Positions 34,072-43,102 of a stretch of 64,000 nucleotides of DNA are shown piece after piece; the first letter of the stretch is position 1; every line of letters starts with the position of its first letter. Under the pieces are notes generated by a model. The model was not told where the DNA came from and did no database searches. It saw only the letters and a program-made list of their open reading frames with translations. A program made the position numbers and the translations under genes. Source of the stretch: Moanibacter sp965226025 (GTDB lineage Bacteria; Verrucomicrobiota; Verrucomicrobiia; Opitutales; UBA2987); the NCBI GenBank assembly GCA_965226025.1, contig CBDDCD010000003.1, positions 1,674,001 to 1,738,000 on the forward strand. Reading direction: 5' to 3'.

Positions 34072-35837
34072 TACATCCTCTCCAGGGTCTCCAGGCCTAG
34101 GAGGTGGAGTCCGGTTTCGAGGAAGGTGAGGGTCATGGCGCAGAGCGTTAGACGTCGGCTTCGTGTGTTTTGATCGGAGTCCAGGACTTTGTCGGCATTA
34201 TAGAAGGTGGAGAAGACGCTTGCCAGTTCATAGAGATAACCGGTGAGAAAGTGGGGCCGATAATCGGCCAGAGTCTGTTCGAGAGCGGCGACGTATCCGA
34301 CCAGCTTGCGGGCAAGCATGATTTCCGCCTCGGTTTCCAGGGAATTCAGTTCTCCTTCAAATCCCGAGGCCTCGATTCTCGCTTTCCCAAAAATACTGTA
34401 GAGGCGAGCGACCGCGTAAAGGAGATAGGGTGCGGTGTTGCCTTCGAGGCTGAGCATCTTGTTCCAGGAAAAGACGTAGTCGCTGGTTCGGTTCTGCATC
34501 AGATCAGAGTAGCGCACCGCACCCAAACCGACGACCCGCGCGACGTTGCGTCTTTCGGCCTCCGCGAGATCGGGATTCTTTTCCGTGACGACCGTGAAGG
34601 CCCTCTCGATCGCTTCATCGAGGAGATTCTTCAGTTTCATGGGCGCACCATCTCGGGTTCGCATCGCTTTACCGTTCTCTCCCAGTACGGTGCCGAAATT
34701 GATGTGCACGAGATTCGGTAGCTCTCTTTTCCTCGCTGCGAACCACTTTTCTGAGGTGAGAAAGAGTTGCTCAAAGTGGTCATTCTGGCGTGAATCCGCC
34801 ACGTAGATGATTTCGTCCGGCTTGAACTCCTCTGCTCGAAAGTGAATTGTGGCGAGGTCGCTGGTCTGGTAGTTGCTGGATCCATCGGAAAAGCGAATGA
34901 TGGCGGGTTGGTCCTTGAATCTCGGGTGGTCCCGATGAAAGACGGCAAGGGCGCCCTGACTCTCTTCGGCAATCCCGAGTTGACTCAGCTCCTCGTAGAT
35001 GAAATCCGACTTGTCGCGATAAAAACTCTCTCCCTGGACGACATCGAAGCGCACATTCAGTCGATCGTAAATCTCCTGAAATGAGGCATAGCTGATGGCA
35101 TTAATTTCTCTCCACAGTTCAAGGTTTTCGGGGTCTCCTTTTTGCAGTTTGGAGCGTTCTTCCCTAGCCTCAGCCATGGCTCCCGGGTCGGACTTGGCAT
35201 GCTTGTTACCCTCCACGTAGAACTGTTCGATATCGGAGATCGTTGAGCCCCCGAGACGATTGGGCCCGGGATGGGCGCGCTTGATCGCCGTGATCAATAC
35301 TCCGAATTGGGTACCCCAGTCCCCGAGGTGATTGTCCCTCGTCACTTGACCTCCGCAAAAGGTGAGTATGCGGCATATCGCTTCGCCAAGACCGGTCGTG
35401 CGGATGATAGCGACACCCAGTTCTTTGGCGGTATTCGGAGAACTGAAATCGACTACAAATCGACGGCCTCCGAGAATCCCACCGGCCGCTTCCTGAATGG
35501 CCGATTCACTGGCGAATGTGTTCAGCCACGCCTCGAGATAGCGCCGGGTCATTCGGAAGTTGATGAACCCCGGTCCCGAGATCTCCATTTCAAAATCGTC
35601 CGGGTTGAGACTTTTTGTCTCACCCATGTGGTCGGTCAGCTTGATCGCCGTTTCTCTGGGGTTGAGCTTACTCCTTTTGGCAAAGGGGAGGATTCCGTTG
35701 GCCTGGAAATCACCGAATCGGGGGTCTGCAGGGCGAATTTCGGGCTGGAAATCGTCGTCGAATGGCTCGATTGAGGCCGCTGCCGAAGCGACCGCGGCGT
35801 TCAATTCGTCGAGGGGGTTGAATGTGGGGGGATTCAT
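34071..35837 (-). CDS. argS: Arginyl-tRNA synthetase homologue lacking the HIGH motif
   Basis: 588 residues with the full ArgRS plan: Add1 N-domain (FQANGILPFAKRSKLNP), catalytic domain SSPNTAKELGVAIIRTTGLGEAI, NHLGDWGTQFGVLI, YVADSRQNDHFEQLF, MRTRDGAPMKLKNLLDEA, and the anticodon-binding DALR domain (LLYAVARLYSIFGKA). Where ArgRS normally has H-V-G-H-L-R after the SPN-x-AKE segment, this one reads G-V-A-I-I-R, so both HIGH-motif histidines are missing. The rest is well kept, and no frameshift explains it. The ATG at 35837 is the natural start; the longer frame to 35978 is translated repeat sequence. Active-site loss is seen; whether another ArgRS exists cannot be known from here. Confidence 0.85.
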   Translation of the reverse strand: MNPPTFNPLDELNAAVASAAASIEPFDDDFQPEIRPADPRFGDFQANGILPFAKRSKLNPRETAIKLTDHMGETKSLNPDDFEMEISGPGFINFRMTRRYLEAWLNTFASESAIQEAAGGILGGRRFVVDFSSPNTAKELGVAIIRTTGLGEAICRILTFCGGQVTRDNHLGDWGTQFGVLITAIKRAHPGPNRLGGSTISDIEQFYVEGNKHAKSDPGAMAEAREERSKLQKGDPENLELWREINAISYASFQEIYDRLNVRFDVVQGESFYRDKSDFIYEELSQLGIAEESQGALAVFHRDHPRFKDQPAIIRFSDGSSNYQTSDLATIHFRAEEFKPDEIIYVADSRQNDHFEQLFLTSEKWFAARKRELPNLVHINFGTVLGENGKAMRTRDGAPMKLKNLLDEAIERAFTVVTEKNPDLAEAERRNVARVVGLGAVRYSDLMQNRTSDYVFSWNKMLSLEGNTAPYLLYAVARLYSIFGKARIEASGFEGELNSLETEAEIMLARKLVGYVAALEQTLADYRPHFLTGYLYELASVFSTFYNADKVLDSDQNTRSRRLTLCAMTLTFLETGLHLLGLETLERM

Positions 35838-35858
35838 CGCGATTTCGGGAAAGGGTTG

Positions 35859-35961
35859 GCTAGGAATCTGTCGGCATGGACTTGGTCTATATTTGCACCC
35901 TTCACCGTTGAATCCGAACCTCCACGATGTTGCGATAATCAAAGTCCGACAGATTCCTAGC
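35859..35961. repeat. Dispersed palindromic repeat, 103-bp form, upstream of argS
   Basis: GCTAGGAATCTGTCGGCATG ... CAAAGTCCGACAGATTCCTAGC, exactly the length of the 5410 and 42907 copies. It lies 21 bp before the argS start codon, in the position of its promoter. Confidence 0.9.
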
Positions 35962-36009
35962 CCGCAGCAATACTCCAAAAGGAAGATCCTGCTGCAGAAG
36001 GGCCCTTGG

Positions 36010-36306
36010 AAATTTCTGAGAAAAGCGGCCTAAGGGTTCTTATTGTTTCTTTCTGAAATGGATGTAAATGCCTTTTTTTGAGAATTGTGCGACTTTCGGC
36101 TCAATTCTGTTAGTCGTTTTTTTTCAGACTCTTGTAGACGTGGCGGCGTGGCATGAACGAAGAGAAGGGAGGGAATTTGAGCCGCGAGAATGTGGACGGT
36201 ACGGGCGCCGAGCAAAAAAAGCTCGACAACCCTTTTCTTAATGGCCTAATAGTAATGGAGTTACGGTATTTGTCTGACCCGATATTAGCTAAAGCCTCCG
36301 TCAAGC
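36010..36306. other. Intergenic region between divergent argS and the nucleoside phosphorylase
   Basis: A/T-richer than its surroundings with T and A runs (CTTTTTTTGAG, GTTTTTTTTCAG). Short ORFs here do not resemble proteins. It must contain the promoter of the downstream gene, but no clear -35/-10 pair or repeat was found. Confidence 0.4.
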
Positions 36307-37641
36307 ATGAGGAAAAAGTACATATCCCCGCGCAAGTTCATTAAGCCCTCATATGCATACCTGATTGAGAAAAAGCGCGATGGCGGCGAGTTCACCCAGG
36401 AGGAGATTCGCTACATCGTCGACTCGATCATAGATAAGAAACTGCCATCTTATCAATTGGCCGCCATGGCGATGGCGATCTACTTTCAAGGAATGTCCGC
36501 GCAGGAGACGGCCACCTTGTCTGAGGAGCTGATGTTGTCTGGAGAGGTGGTCGATTTATCAAAGATCACGAAGCCGAAGATCGATAAGTATTCGACCGGC
36601 GGAGTGGGCGATAAGTCATCGCTGGTGCTGGCTCCTCTGGCCGCTGCTTGCGGAGTGGTTATGCCGATGATGAACGGAGTGGATGAGGACTTCGTTATCA
36701 GCAACTTGGACAAGCTCTCGGCGATCACAGGATTTAGGTCGAACTTCGAGTTAAAGGATTTCGTCAAGCAGCTCAAGACGGTCAATTGCGGCATTGTCCA
36801 GCAGGACCCCCAGATCGCTCCAGTCGATGAAATCCTCTACAAAATGCGCCAGCAGACGGCCACGATTCCGAGTCTTCCCTTGATTACAGGGAGCGTCCTG
36901 AGCCGTAAATTGGCGCAGGGTGCGGAAGGCCTGGTGGTGGATGTAAAATGGGGGAATGGATCGTTTATCAGGGAAGTTGACCAAGCCAAGCAGCTGGCGC
37001 GATCGATAACCAGAGTGGGCCGCTCAATGAAGCGACGGTGCGTGGCTTTGGTCACGGATATGAATCAACCGCTGGGAGATACAGTGGGAACCGGGCTGGA
37101 AATCAAGGAGGCGATCGAACTGCTTAAGGGTGGGGGTCCGGAGGATTTGCAGGAACTGGTCCTGAAACTGGGTATGGAGATTGTCCGGCTGGCCGGAGTG
37201 GCGGGTTCGACTCTCTCTGCCAAACAGACGGTACAAAGACATCTCAATGATGGTTCTGCCTTGGATCGATTCAAGAAGATGGTCGAGGCGCAAGGCGGCG
37301 ATGCATCGATGATCGATGATCCCGATAAGATTCCTAAAGCCAAGTATATCCGAAAAATGCCGGCTCCCAAGCGCGGTTACGTTCACACTATAAATGCCGG
37401 AATGATCGCCCGTGGGGTCCAGCTTCTAGCCCAGAATAAAAAGGGACACTACGATCCCGCGGTGGGCGTTTCCAATATCAGCAAGGTCGGAACGCAAGTG
37501 AAGCAGGGGGAGCCGCTCATGATGATTCACTATAACGACGAAGCACGTTTGGACAGCGCCTTGGAATACTTGCGTTCTGCCTACCGTCTCGCCCCGAAAC
37601 GGCCGAATCCACCTCAGTTGGTGGTGGAGCGGGTGGCCTAA
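36307..37641 (+). CDS. Pyrimidine-nucleoside (thymidine) phosphorylase homologue with altered phosphate-binding loop
   Basis: 444 residues, normal length and domain order for DeoA/Pdp enzymes, which split thymidine or uridine with phosphate. Conserved parts: KRDGGEFTQEEIRYIV, STGGVGDKSSLVLAPLAAACG, LDKLSAITGF, the nucleobase-contact R-x(14)-S-x3-K region YKMRQQTATIPSLPLITGSVLSRK, DVKWGNGSF, TDMNQPLGDTVG and the C-terminal barrel-sandwich domain. Two departures: the K-H-S triad reads KYS, and the invariant loop S-G-R-G-L-G-H-T-G-G-T is N-G-V-D-E-D-F-V-I-S-N. Activity is therefore doubtful. Its TAA lies in the arm of a dispersed repeat. Confidence 0.85.
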   Translation: MRKKYISPRKFIKPSYAYLIEKKRDGGEFTQEEIRYIVDSIIDKKLPSYQLAAMAMAIYFQGMSAQETATLSEELMLSGEVVDLSKITKPKIDKYSTGGVGDKSSLVLAPLAAACGVVMPMMNGVDEDFVISNLDKLSAITGFRSNFELKDFVKQLKTVNCGIVQQDPQIAPVDEILYKMRQQTATIPSLPLITGSVLSRKLAQGAEGLVVDVKWGNGSFIREVDQAKQLARSITRVGRSMKRRCVALVTDMNQPLGDTVGTGLEIKEAIELLKGGGPEDLQELVLKLGMEIVRLAGVAGSTLSAKQTVQRHLNDGSALDRFKKMVEAQGGDASMIDDPDKIPKAKYIRKMPAPKRGYVHTINAGMIARGVQLLAQNKKGHYDPAVGVSNISKVGTQVKQGEPLMMIHYNDEARLDSALEYLRSAYRLAPKRPNPPQLVVERVA

Positions 37642-37722
37642 GGAATCTGTCGGGCATGGACGTTCGATTTTTTCGCAAATGACTAAGTTCGTCCGATAGA
37701 CACTTGGCCCGACAGATTCCTA
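37639..37722. repeat. Dispersed palindromic repeat between convergent genes
   Basis: TAAGGAATCTGTCGGGCATG ... GGCCCGACAGATTCCTA with the short-form interior (GACGTTCGATTTTTTCGC, AAGTTCGTCCGATAGA). Its left arm contains the phosphorylase TAA and its right arm the stop of efp, so it may act as the shared terminator. Confidence 0.85.
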
Positions 37723-38277
37723 CACCCTACCCAAATACGACTGTTCCGATGTGCTTACTTTGATGACGTCTCCGGTTTTGATAAAGAGAGGCGTCTGAAT
37801 AACCATTCCGGTTTCGGTGGTCACCGGTTTGAGAGCCGCGCCCGAGGTATCACCGCGAATGGCATCCGGGGCTTCCGTGACTTTGAGTTCTACGGCCGAG
37901 GGTAGCTGGATCTGGACAGCTTGGCGTTCGACTAAGAGTAGATCGTAGGTGTTGCCCTCGGAGAGAAATTTCTTCGCATCCCCAATAAAGCTCTCATCGA
38001 GGAGTGTATCTTCAAAGGTATCAGGATTCATGAAATGATAGCCATCGGAGTCGACGTAGCTGAACTCGAGCTTTTCAGTCTCGGTAAGGAGAATCTGAAC
38101 TTCGTCGGTGCTCCGGAATTTGACGGTGGTAGTGGAGCTGGTATGGAGGTTTCGAAGAGTCGTTTGGACGAATCCGGCCTGCCTCCCTTGGGTGCGGTGA
38201 AGCATGTCGAGCACGAGGTGAGGTGCGCCGTTGTAGTCGATTACTCTTCCTTTGCGAATATCAGTTGGCGATGGCAT
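37720..38277 (-). CDS. efp: Elongation factor P, arginine-type loop
   Basis: Relieves ribosome stalling at polyproline. 185 residues, three-domain EF-P size: N-terminal KOW-like domain, OB-fold with AVELKVTEAPDAIRGDTSG, and the C-terminal domain with FIKTGDVIKVSTSEQSYLGRV. The tip of the modification loop reads HRTQGRQAGFVQTTLRNL: the residue at the usual Lys34 position is Arg. Arg-type EF-Ps are rhamnosylated by EarP in some bacteria; no earP or epmA/B is in the window, so the modification is inferred only. Confidence 0.93.
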   Translation of the reverse strand: MPSPTDIRKGRVIDYNGAPHLVLDMLHRTQGRQAGFVQTTLRNLHTSSTTTVKFRSTDEVQILLTETEKLEFSYVDSDGYHFMNPDTFEDTLLDESFIGDAKKFLSEGNTYDLLLVERQAVQIQLPSAVELKVTEAPDAIRGDTSGAALKPVTTETGMVIQTPLFIKTGDVIKVSTSEQSYLGRV

Positions 38278-38606
38278 GGTCTAAAATCGAAATCTGAATC
38301 GGAGCAAATCGTATTCCAATAAGCTGCGAATGGGAAAAGACAACAAATTGTTCCGATGTATCGGATGTCTGCAATTTGAAGCGCGGAAGAATCGACGAGG
38401 TTTGCGACCAAGAGAAGGTTGCTCGGTGGTCGGACTTCTCCAAAACTTGGTCGTCAACTTCGTCGGGGCAGGATTGAGATTCCTTTCAGTCGCACCGTTC
38501 GATTGACATTTCGAGCCCATTTGCGATTAGGATGAGGGGAGAGGGAAAAGAGAGGTTCGGTAGGATTGCGAAAGCCTAAACTCGATCAATTTCCAACCTG
38601 AATACC
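38278..38606. other. Divergent intergenic region between efp and lpxC-fabZ
   Basis: About 330 bp without credible ORFs. Includes CTTGGTCGTCAACTTCGTCGG at 38448-38468, which resembles the CTTCGTCG repeats at 58250-58372. Promoters for both genes should lie here, but none is clear by eye. Confidence 0.4.
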
Positions 38607-39947
38607 ATGAAACAGAGGACGATACTGCGGGAAGCGAGTGTGCGCGGGAAGGGGCTGCATACCGGGGAGGCGGTTAACCTGACGCTGAAGCCGGCTTCCG
38701 AGGATCATGGTATCGTCTTTCAGCGTGTCGATCTTTACGGGAAACCAAAAATAAAACCGGGGGTCGATCTGGTTTCCGATCTAGTGCGGAATACCGGTGT
38801 GGCATCGGGCTATACTAAGATTCACACGATTGAGCATGTCCTAAGCGCTTGCAACGGCTCCGGGGTGGACAATCTGCTGATCGAGCTCGATGGCAGCGAG
38901 CCTCCCGTTGTCGATGGTTCGGCCAAAGCGTTTGTCGAATTGCTTAAGAAAGGGGAACCCGTCGAGCAGAAGAAAGAGAGGACCTACTTCGCCTTGGATC
39001 GACCGATTTCGGTGACGGAGGGCAATCGATCGCTGGTAGCCCTTCCCCATGACGGGCTGAGGATCACCTGCACGTCATCAGATGACCGGGGCTTTCATAC
39101 GCAACATCTCTCAATTGATCTAGACCCCGAGACCTATATTTCCGAAATCGCACCCGCCCGCACCTTCTCGATCTATGAGGATATCGAAGAGCTCATCCGG
39201 CAGGGAAAAATCCGGGGAGGGAGCCTCGAATCTGCCATCGTGATTAAAGGGGACAAGATCCTCTCCAAGGAGCCTCTTCGTTTTGAGGATGAGTTTGTCA
39301 GGCATAAGATTCTCGATATCGTGGGGGATATCCATCTTCTGGGTGTTCCCCTGAAGGCTCATATTGTCGCCGTGAGACCGAGCCACGCTCTTAATTATAA
39401 ATTGACCAAGAGTCTGTTGGAAGAACTGGATCGGCAGAGAAACGGGAAGGGGAAACAGGTCAAGCGGAAACGTGTTGAGCCGTCGGTTGCTGCTACTGAG
39501 ACCGAATTGGACATTCGAAGAGTCCTCGATATCGTCCCTCATCGCTATCCCTTTGTCATGATCGATCGTGTCGTCGAAATCCGAAGCGATTTCGAATTGA
39601 GCGCGATCAAGAATGTCTCCATCAATGAGCCCTATTTTCAGGGTCATTTTCCGGGTCGGCCCATAATGCCGGCCGTTCTGCAAATCGAAGCGATGGCCCA
39701 GGCGGCTGGAGTTCTGATGCTTCGGCATGTCGCCAGTGAAGGCACGGTAGCTCTCTTCATGAGTTGCGACAAAGTCAAATTTCGGCGACCTGTGGTGCCT
39801 GGGGACCAACTCAAGATCGACGTCAAAATTACGAAGATCCGCGCTCGGAAGTTGGCTGCAGCCTCAGCCGTCTGTACTGTGGATGAGAAAGTGACATCCT
39901 CGGCGGACCTGCTCTTTTCGATAATAGATGCGGCTGATGCCGAGTGA
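38607..39947 (+). CDS. lpxC-fabZ: Bifunctional LpxC-FabZ (UDP-3-O-acyl-GlcNAc deacetylase / 3-hydroxyacyl-ACP dehydratase)
   Basis: 446 residues. LpxC part (1-~285): SVRGKGLHTGEAVNLTL, zinc His in HTIEHVLSACNGSGVDN, EIAPARTFSIYEDIEEL, and FVRHKILDIVGDIHLLGVPL with the second zinc His and Asp. After a basic linker (RNGKGKQVKRKRVEP) the FabZ part follows: IVPHRYPFVMIDRV, INEPYFQGHFPGRPIMPAVLQIEAMAQ with the catalytic His and Glu. The fusion links the committed step of lipid A with fatty-acid dehydration and is known from Bacteroidota, Verrucomicrobiota and relatives. lpxA follows after three bases. Confidence 0.95.
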   Translation: MKQRTILREASVRGKGLHTGEAVNLTLKPASEDHGIVFQRVDLYGKPKIKPGVDLVSDLVRNTGVASGYTKIHTIEHVLSACNGSGVDNLLIELDGSEPPVVDGSAKAFVELLKKGEPVEQKKERTYFALDRPISVTEGNRSLVALPHDGLRITCTSSDDRGFHTQHLSIDLDPETYISEIAPARTFSIYEDIEELIRQGKIRGGSLESAIVIKGDKILSKEPLRFEDEFVRHKILDIVGDIHLLGVPLKAHIVAVRPSHALNYKLTKSLLEELDRQRNGKGKQVKRKRVEPSVAATETELDIRRVLDIVPHRYPFVMIDRVVEIRSDFELSAIKNVSINEPYFQGHFPGRPIMPAVLQIEAMAQAAGVLMLRHVASEGTVALFMSCDKVKFRRPVVPGDQLKIDVKITKIRARKLAAASAVCTVDEKVTSSADLLFSIIDAADAE

Positions 39948-39950
39948 CGT

Positions 39951-40727
39951 GTGGAAACTCGTATTCATCCCACCGCAATTATTGAGAATGGCGCGGAACT
40001 TGACGGAAGCGTAACTGTCGGGCCTTTTTCTTTCATAGGAAGCGGAGTCAGTATAGGAGCGGGGACGCAGATCGATCACCATTCCTCGGTCGTCGGTCAG
40101 ACTCGGATGGGGCGTGACTGTGTGGTCTTTCCCTACGCCTTCATTGGGTCCCAGAGCCAGGACTTGAAATCCGAAGGCGGAAAGCCGGGAGTCATAATCG
40201 GTGACCGAAACATATTCAGGGAGTACACCACGGTCCACGCAGCGACCAAAGATGGCGTCGATACATTGATTGGAAGCGACTGTCTGCTGTGTGCCTACAG
40301 TCACGTGGCCCACGATTGCGTGGTAGGAGATCATCTGATCATGAGCAGCCACGCTGCGCTTGGCGGGCATGTTCTAATCGGGGACCATGTCAATATCGCT
40401 TGGGATGCGGGGGTTCATCAATTCTGTCGAGTCGGTTCCTATGCCATGCTTGGAGCCTGTGCAAAGCTGGTCCAGGATGTTCCGCCCTTCATGATGTGTG
40501 AAGGGAATCCGGCCGAAGTGCGGACCGTAAATACGGTTGGTCTACAGCGCGCGGGGTTCAAGGAAGAGGAAATTCGTCTCGCCCGAAGCGTCTACCGTAC
40601 CCTCTACCGGGAGGGAATGAATCGAAGTCAGGCCTTGGAAAAACTGAAGAAGATGGGAAAGGGGGACTCGACCATCGTCCGCTCGATCATCGAATTCGCC
40701 GATGAGAGCGAACGGGGATTCGCCTAG
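39951..40727 (+). CDS. lpxA: UDP-N-acetylglucosamine O-acyltransferase LpxA
   Basis: First step of lipid A synthesis. 258 residues of left-handed beta-helix hexapeptide repeats (IHPTAIIENGAELDGSVTVG, VGPFSFIG, VIIGDRNIFREYTTVHAA), the catalytic His region YSHVAHDCVVGDHLIM, GGHVLIGDHVNIAWDAGVHQFCRVG and the helical C-terminus (RTVNTVGLQRAGF). GTG start three bases after lpxC-fabZ, so co-translated. The gene ends at a diverged dispersed repeat. Confidence 0.95.
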   Translation: METRIHPTAIIENGAELDGSVTVGPFSFIGSGVSIGAGTQIDHHSSVVGQTRMGRDCVVFPYAFIGSQSQDLKSEGGKPGVIIGDRNIFREYTTVHAATKDGVDTLIGSDCLLCAYSHVAHDCVVGDHLIMSSHAALGGHVLIGDHVNIAWDAGVHQFCRVGSYAMLGACAKLVQDVPPFMMCEGNPAEVRTVNTVGLQRAGFKEEEIRLARSVYRTLYREGMNRSQALEKLKKMGKGDSTIVRSIIEFADESERGFA

Positions 40728-40829
40728 GAAGGAATATGTCCGCTTTTCGTTCGGAGTCTGTGGAAGAGATCAGCAATCCCGGTGCGTTTGTTTGTGACGG
40801 GTGAAACGACCGCCGACATCTTCCTAGCC
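40723..40829. repeat. Diverged member of the dispersed palindromic family
   Basis: CCTAGGAAGGAATATGTCCG ... CCGCCGACATCTTCCTAGCC. Same size and CTAGG ends as the 103-bp copies, but arms and interior have drifted. A solo right-arm-like sequence occurs at 21179. Confidence 0.55.
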
Positions 40830-40915
40830 CAAATCGCGGAACGATTTGGAAACCTGATCTGGGGAATGGTAGGTTGATTGAAGGAATGGTTCAGGATGAG
40901 TTGAAGGGATAGCTG

Positions 40916-41965
40916 ATGAGTGAAAATGAAGATGTAGGATTCGCCATCGTGGGTACGGGTGGGATTGCTGAGACTTATCTGGAGGCAATTAGTAGCGCTC
41001 CTGGAGCAGAACTGCGGGCAGTTTACAACCGTTCCGGGGAGAAAGCGAAAAGATTTGCCTCTTCCTCAGATATCGCAGTTGAAGGAACTCTGGAAGGCCT
41101 GCTCGGGCGAAATGACGTGGAGGTAGTTTGCGTGGCGACGCCGAGCGGAGCGCACGGTGAGGTAGCGATACCAGCCATGGAGGCCGGAAAACATGTGCTC
41201 TGCGAGAAGCCACTCGAGGTCACAGTCGAAAAAGTCGATCAGATTATCGAGACCTCGGAGAGAACAGGGCGCATTCTGGCAGCAGTTTTTCAGTCGCGCT
41301 TCAGCCCCCAGGCTCAGCTGTTGAAGGAGACGATAGGCAGGGGCCGTTTTGGTAGGATCACCCAATGCAGCGCCTATATAAAATGGTGGCGAGATGATGC
41401 CTATTATCGGAGCGCGAATTGGCGGGGCACATGGAGTCTGGACGGAGGAGGCGCCCTCATGAACCAGAGCATTCACTACGTTGATCTACTTCAGTGGCTC
41501 GTGGGAATGCCGCAATCCGTCTCCGCCTACTGCGCGACTTTGTCCCACGAAGGATTGGAAGTTGAGGATACGGCTGCGGTCTCTATGCGTTTCCCGGGGG
41601 GTGCGGTAGGGGTGATCGAAGCCTCGACCTCTTCTTTCCCCGGTTTCGAGCGGCGAATCGAAATAGTCGGCAACGAGGGGTCGGCCATCCTCGAGGACAA
41701 CCGGATCGAGTTCTGGCAGTTTTCCGATGAACTTCCGGAAGACGAGAAAATCCGAACTGAAGAGCCCGAGGTCGATATCAGTGGAGGCACGTCCGATCCC
41801 AGGGCCATCAGCACGGAAGGCCACCGACTGCAGATTCTGGATCTGGTCGGCGCCATCAGGGAGAACCGGTCTCCGACCATCCCGGGATCTGAGGGGAGAA
41901 AAGCGGTGCAGCTTATTCAGGCCATCTACGAGGCGGCCCAGACGGGCAGATCTATCGAACTGTAA
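40916..41965 (+). CDS. Gfo/Idh/MocA family oxidoreductase
   Basis: 349 residues. Rossmann start VGFAIVGTGGIAETYLEAI, CVATPSGAHGEVAIPAMEAGKHVLCEKPLEVT with the EKP motif, and the C-terminal domain with GGGALMNQSIHYVDLLQWL carrying the catalytic-type His/Asp. NAD(P)-linked oxidation of a sugar-like substrate is expected. Starts at the ATG at 40916. It stands alone; the next gene is convergent, with stop codons overlapping by 14 bp. Confidence 0.92.
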   Translation: MSENEDVGFAIVGTGGIAETYLEAISSAPGAELRAVYNRSGEKAKRFASSSDIAVEGTLEGLLGRNDVEVVCVATPSGAHGEVAIPAMEAGKHVLCEKPLEVTVEKVDQIIETSERTGRILAAVFQSRFSPQAQLLKETIGRGRFGRITQCSAYIKWWRDDAYYRSANWRGTWSLDGGGALMNQSIHYVDLLQWLVGMPQSVSAYCATLSHEGLEVEDTAAVSMRFPGGAVGVIEASTSSFPGFERRIEIVGNEGSAILEDNRIEFWQFSDELPEDEKIRTEEPEVDISGGTSDPRAISTEGHRLQILDLVGAIRENRSPTIPGSEGRKAVQLIQAIYEAAQTGRSIEL

Positions 41966-42941
41966 CCCGCCGGTAGAGCAGTCCGAAGATCGGCAGATCG
42001 TTGAGGATATGACGCCAGGAAACGTGCGAAGGCTTAAAGGGACTATTCAAGAACATCAGGGCGAGGAGGAACGTGCTGGGGTGAAAATTCACCCAGATAG
42101 TCAGCGAGGTTCCTATATGGAACAGCATAAGGGCGCCCGCCCATGATTGATGAAGATTAGGCCGGAAGGCGGCCCAAAGTGCGAAACATTGAAGATAGAT
42201 CGCCGCCAACATCATTGGCCATCCGAAAGAGGGGTGCTCGACGAACCAGGATCCCACGATGCTGGGGTTGTTTGTGCTGAGAACTCGCTCGGCGATGTGG
42301 AGTGCTAAGGCGTTGCGATGAAACGCGTGAATCTGACCCAGAGCCATTTGGTAGAACGCGCCTAGGATCTTGCCTAGACCGGCCATGTGATAGGTGAGCA
42401 TAATGAGAGCCTGACAGCACCAGAAGAGCCGGAGCACGATCTGACGGGTAGGGCGGCCGGGCAGCTCCGAACGGGACCATCCGTGAGGCAGGAAGACCAA
42501 TATGAAGGAGAGGATCAGCCAAAGGTGTAGGCTATGACCGATGGTGCCGAACGAGTTTCTGAGCGCCACATATTCCAAAGCCGCGACAAAAACGAGAATA
42601 CGCACCCACCGCTGATCAAAGAAGAATACCCCGAACACTACTGTGATAAAACTTCCGGCCACAATGATTCGCGCGCCCAATGAGGGATCGAGGAATTGTA
42701 GCCAGAACACCGGCCACAATGGATCCAGCTGTGTGAGATTCCCGAATGCCCACCAGTCATTCAAGGCGTAGAGGGACCGAAGGAGCAGACAGCAGTAGAA
42801 AACCCGAATGAGGACGCAGGCAGTCTGGAATGCAACTGCCTGACGTCTCACAGTCTCACTCCAGGGCCGTGGCTCGGCCGGTCCCAAGAATCGGAGGACT
42901 CGTTTCGCTAGGAATCTGTCGGACTTTGCACTTCGCAACAT
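41952..42941 (-). CDS. HTTM-like multi-pass membrane protein
   Basis: Several hydrophobic helices (TACVLIRVFYCCLLLRSLYAL, FITVVFGVFFFDQRWVRILVF, LWLILSFILVFLP, WPMMLAAIYLQCFALWA) and the pattern HSLHLWLILSFIL, YHMAGLGKILGAFYQMALGQ, resembling HTTM / vitamin-K-dependent carboxylase-like membrane domains. The residues MLRSAKSDRFLAKR at the start are the repeat at 42907-43009 read through, so the true N-terminus was probably replaced or trimmed; the frame is open to 42986. A second membrane protein on this strand (46855-47403) may once have been adjacent, before the IS1634-type insertion. Confidence 0.65.
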   Translation of the reverse strand: MLRSAKSDRFLAKRVLRFLGPAEPRPWSETVRRQAVAFQTACVLIRVFYCCLLLRSLYALNDWWAFGNLTQLDPLWPVFWLQFLDPSLGARIIVAGSFITVVFGVFFFDQRWVRILVFVAALEYVALRNSFGTIGHSLHLWLILSFILVFLPHGWSRSELPGRPTRQIVLRLFWCCQALIMLTYHMAGLGKILGAFYQMALGQIHAFHRNALALHIAERVLSTNNPSIVGSWFVEHPSFGWPMMLAAIYLQCFALWAAFRPNLHQSWAGALMLFHIGTSLTIWVNFHPSTFLLALMFLNSPFKPSHVSWRHILNDLPIFGLLYRRVTVR

Positions 42942-43009
42942 TGTTGAACATCGGATCGGAGTTTGAAGGTTGTAAATCTTGACCAAGTTCGATCCGACAG
43001 ACTCCTAGC
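42907..43009. repeat. Dispersed palindromic repeat, 103-bp form, inverted orientation
   Basis: GCTAGGAATCTGTCGGACTT ... GATCCGACAGACTCCTAGC; interior GCACTTCGCAACATTGTTG and TTGACCAAGTTCG match other 103-bp copies when reversed. It encodes the first codons of the HTTM-like protein. Confidence 0.9.
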
Positions 43010-43102
43010 CCTACTTGACCAACTCAACTTCCGAAACGGTTTTTTTCGGGGGTAGTAGGGCTCAGGAGGCGCATCAACAGTAGAGGTGGGTTGGCAAAAC
43101 CG

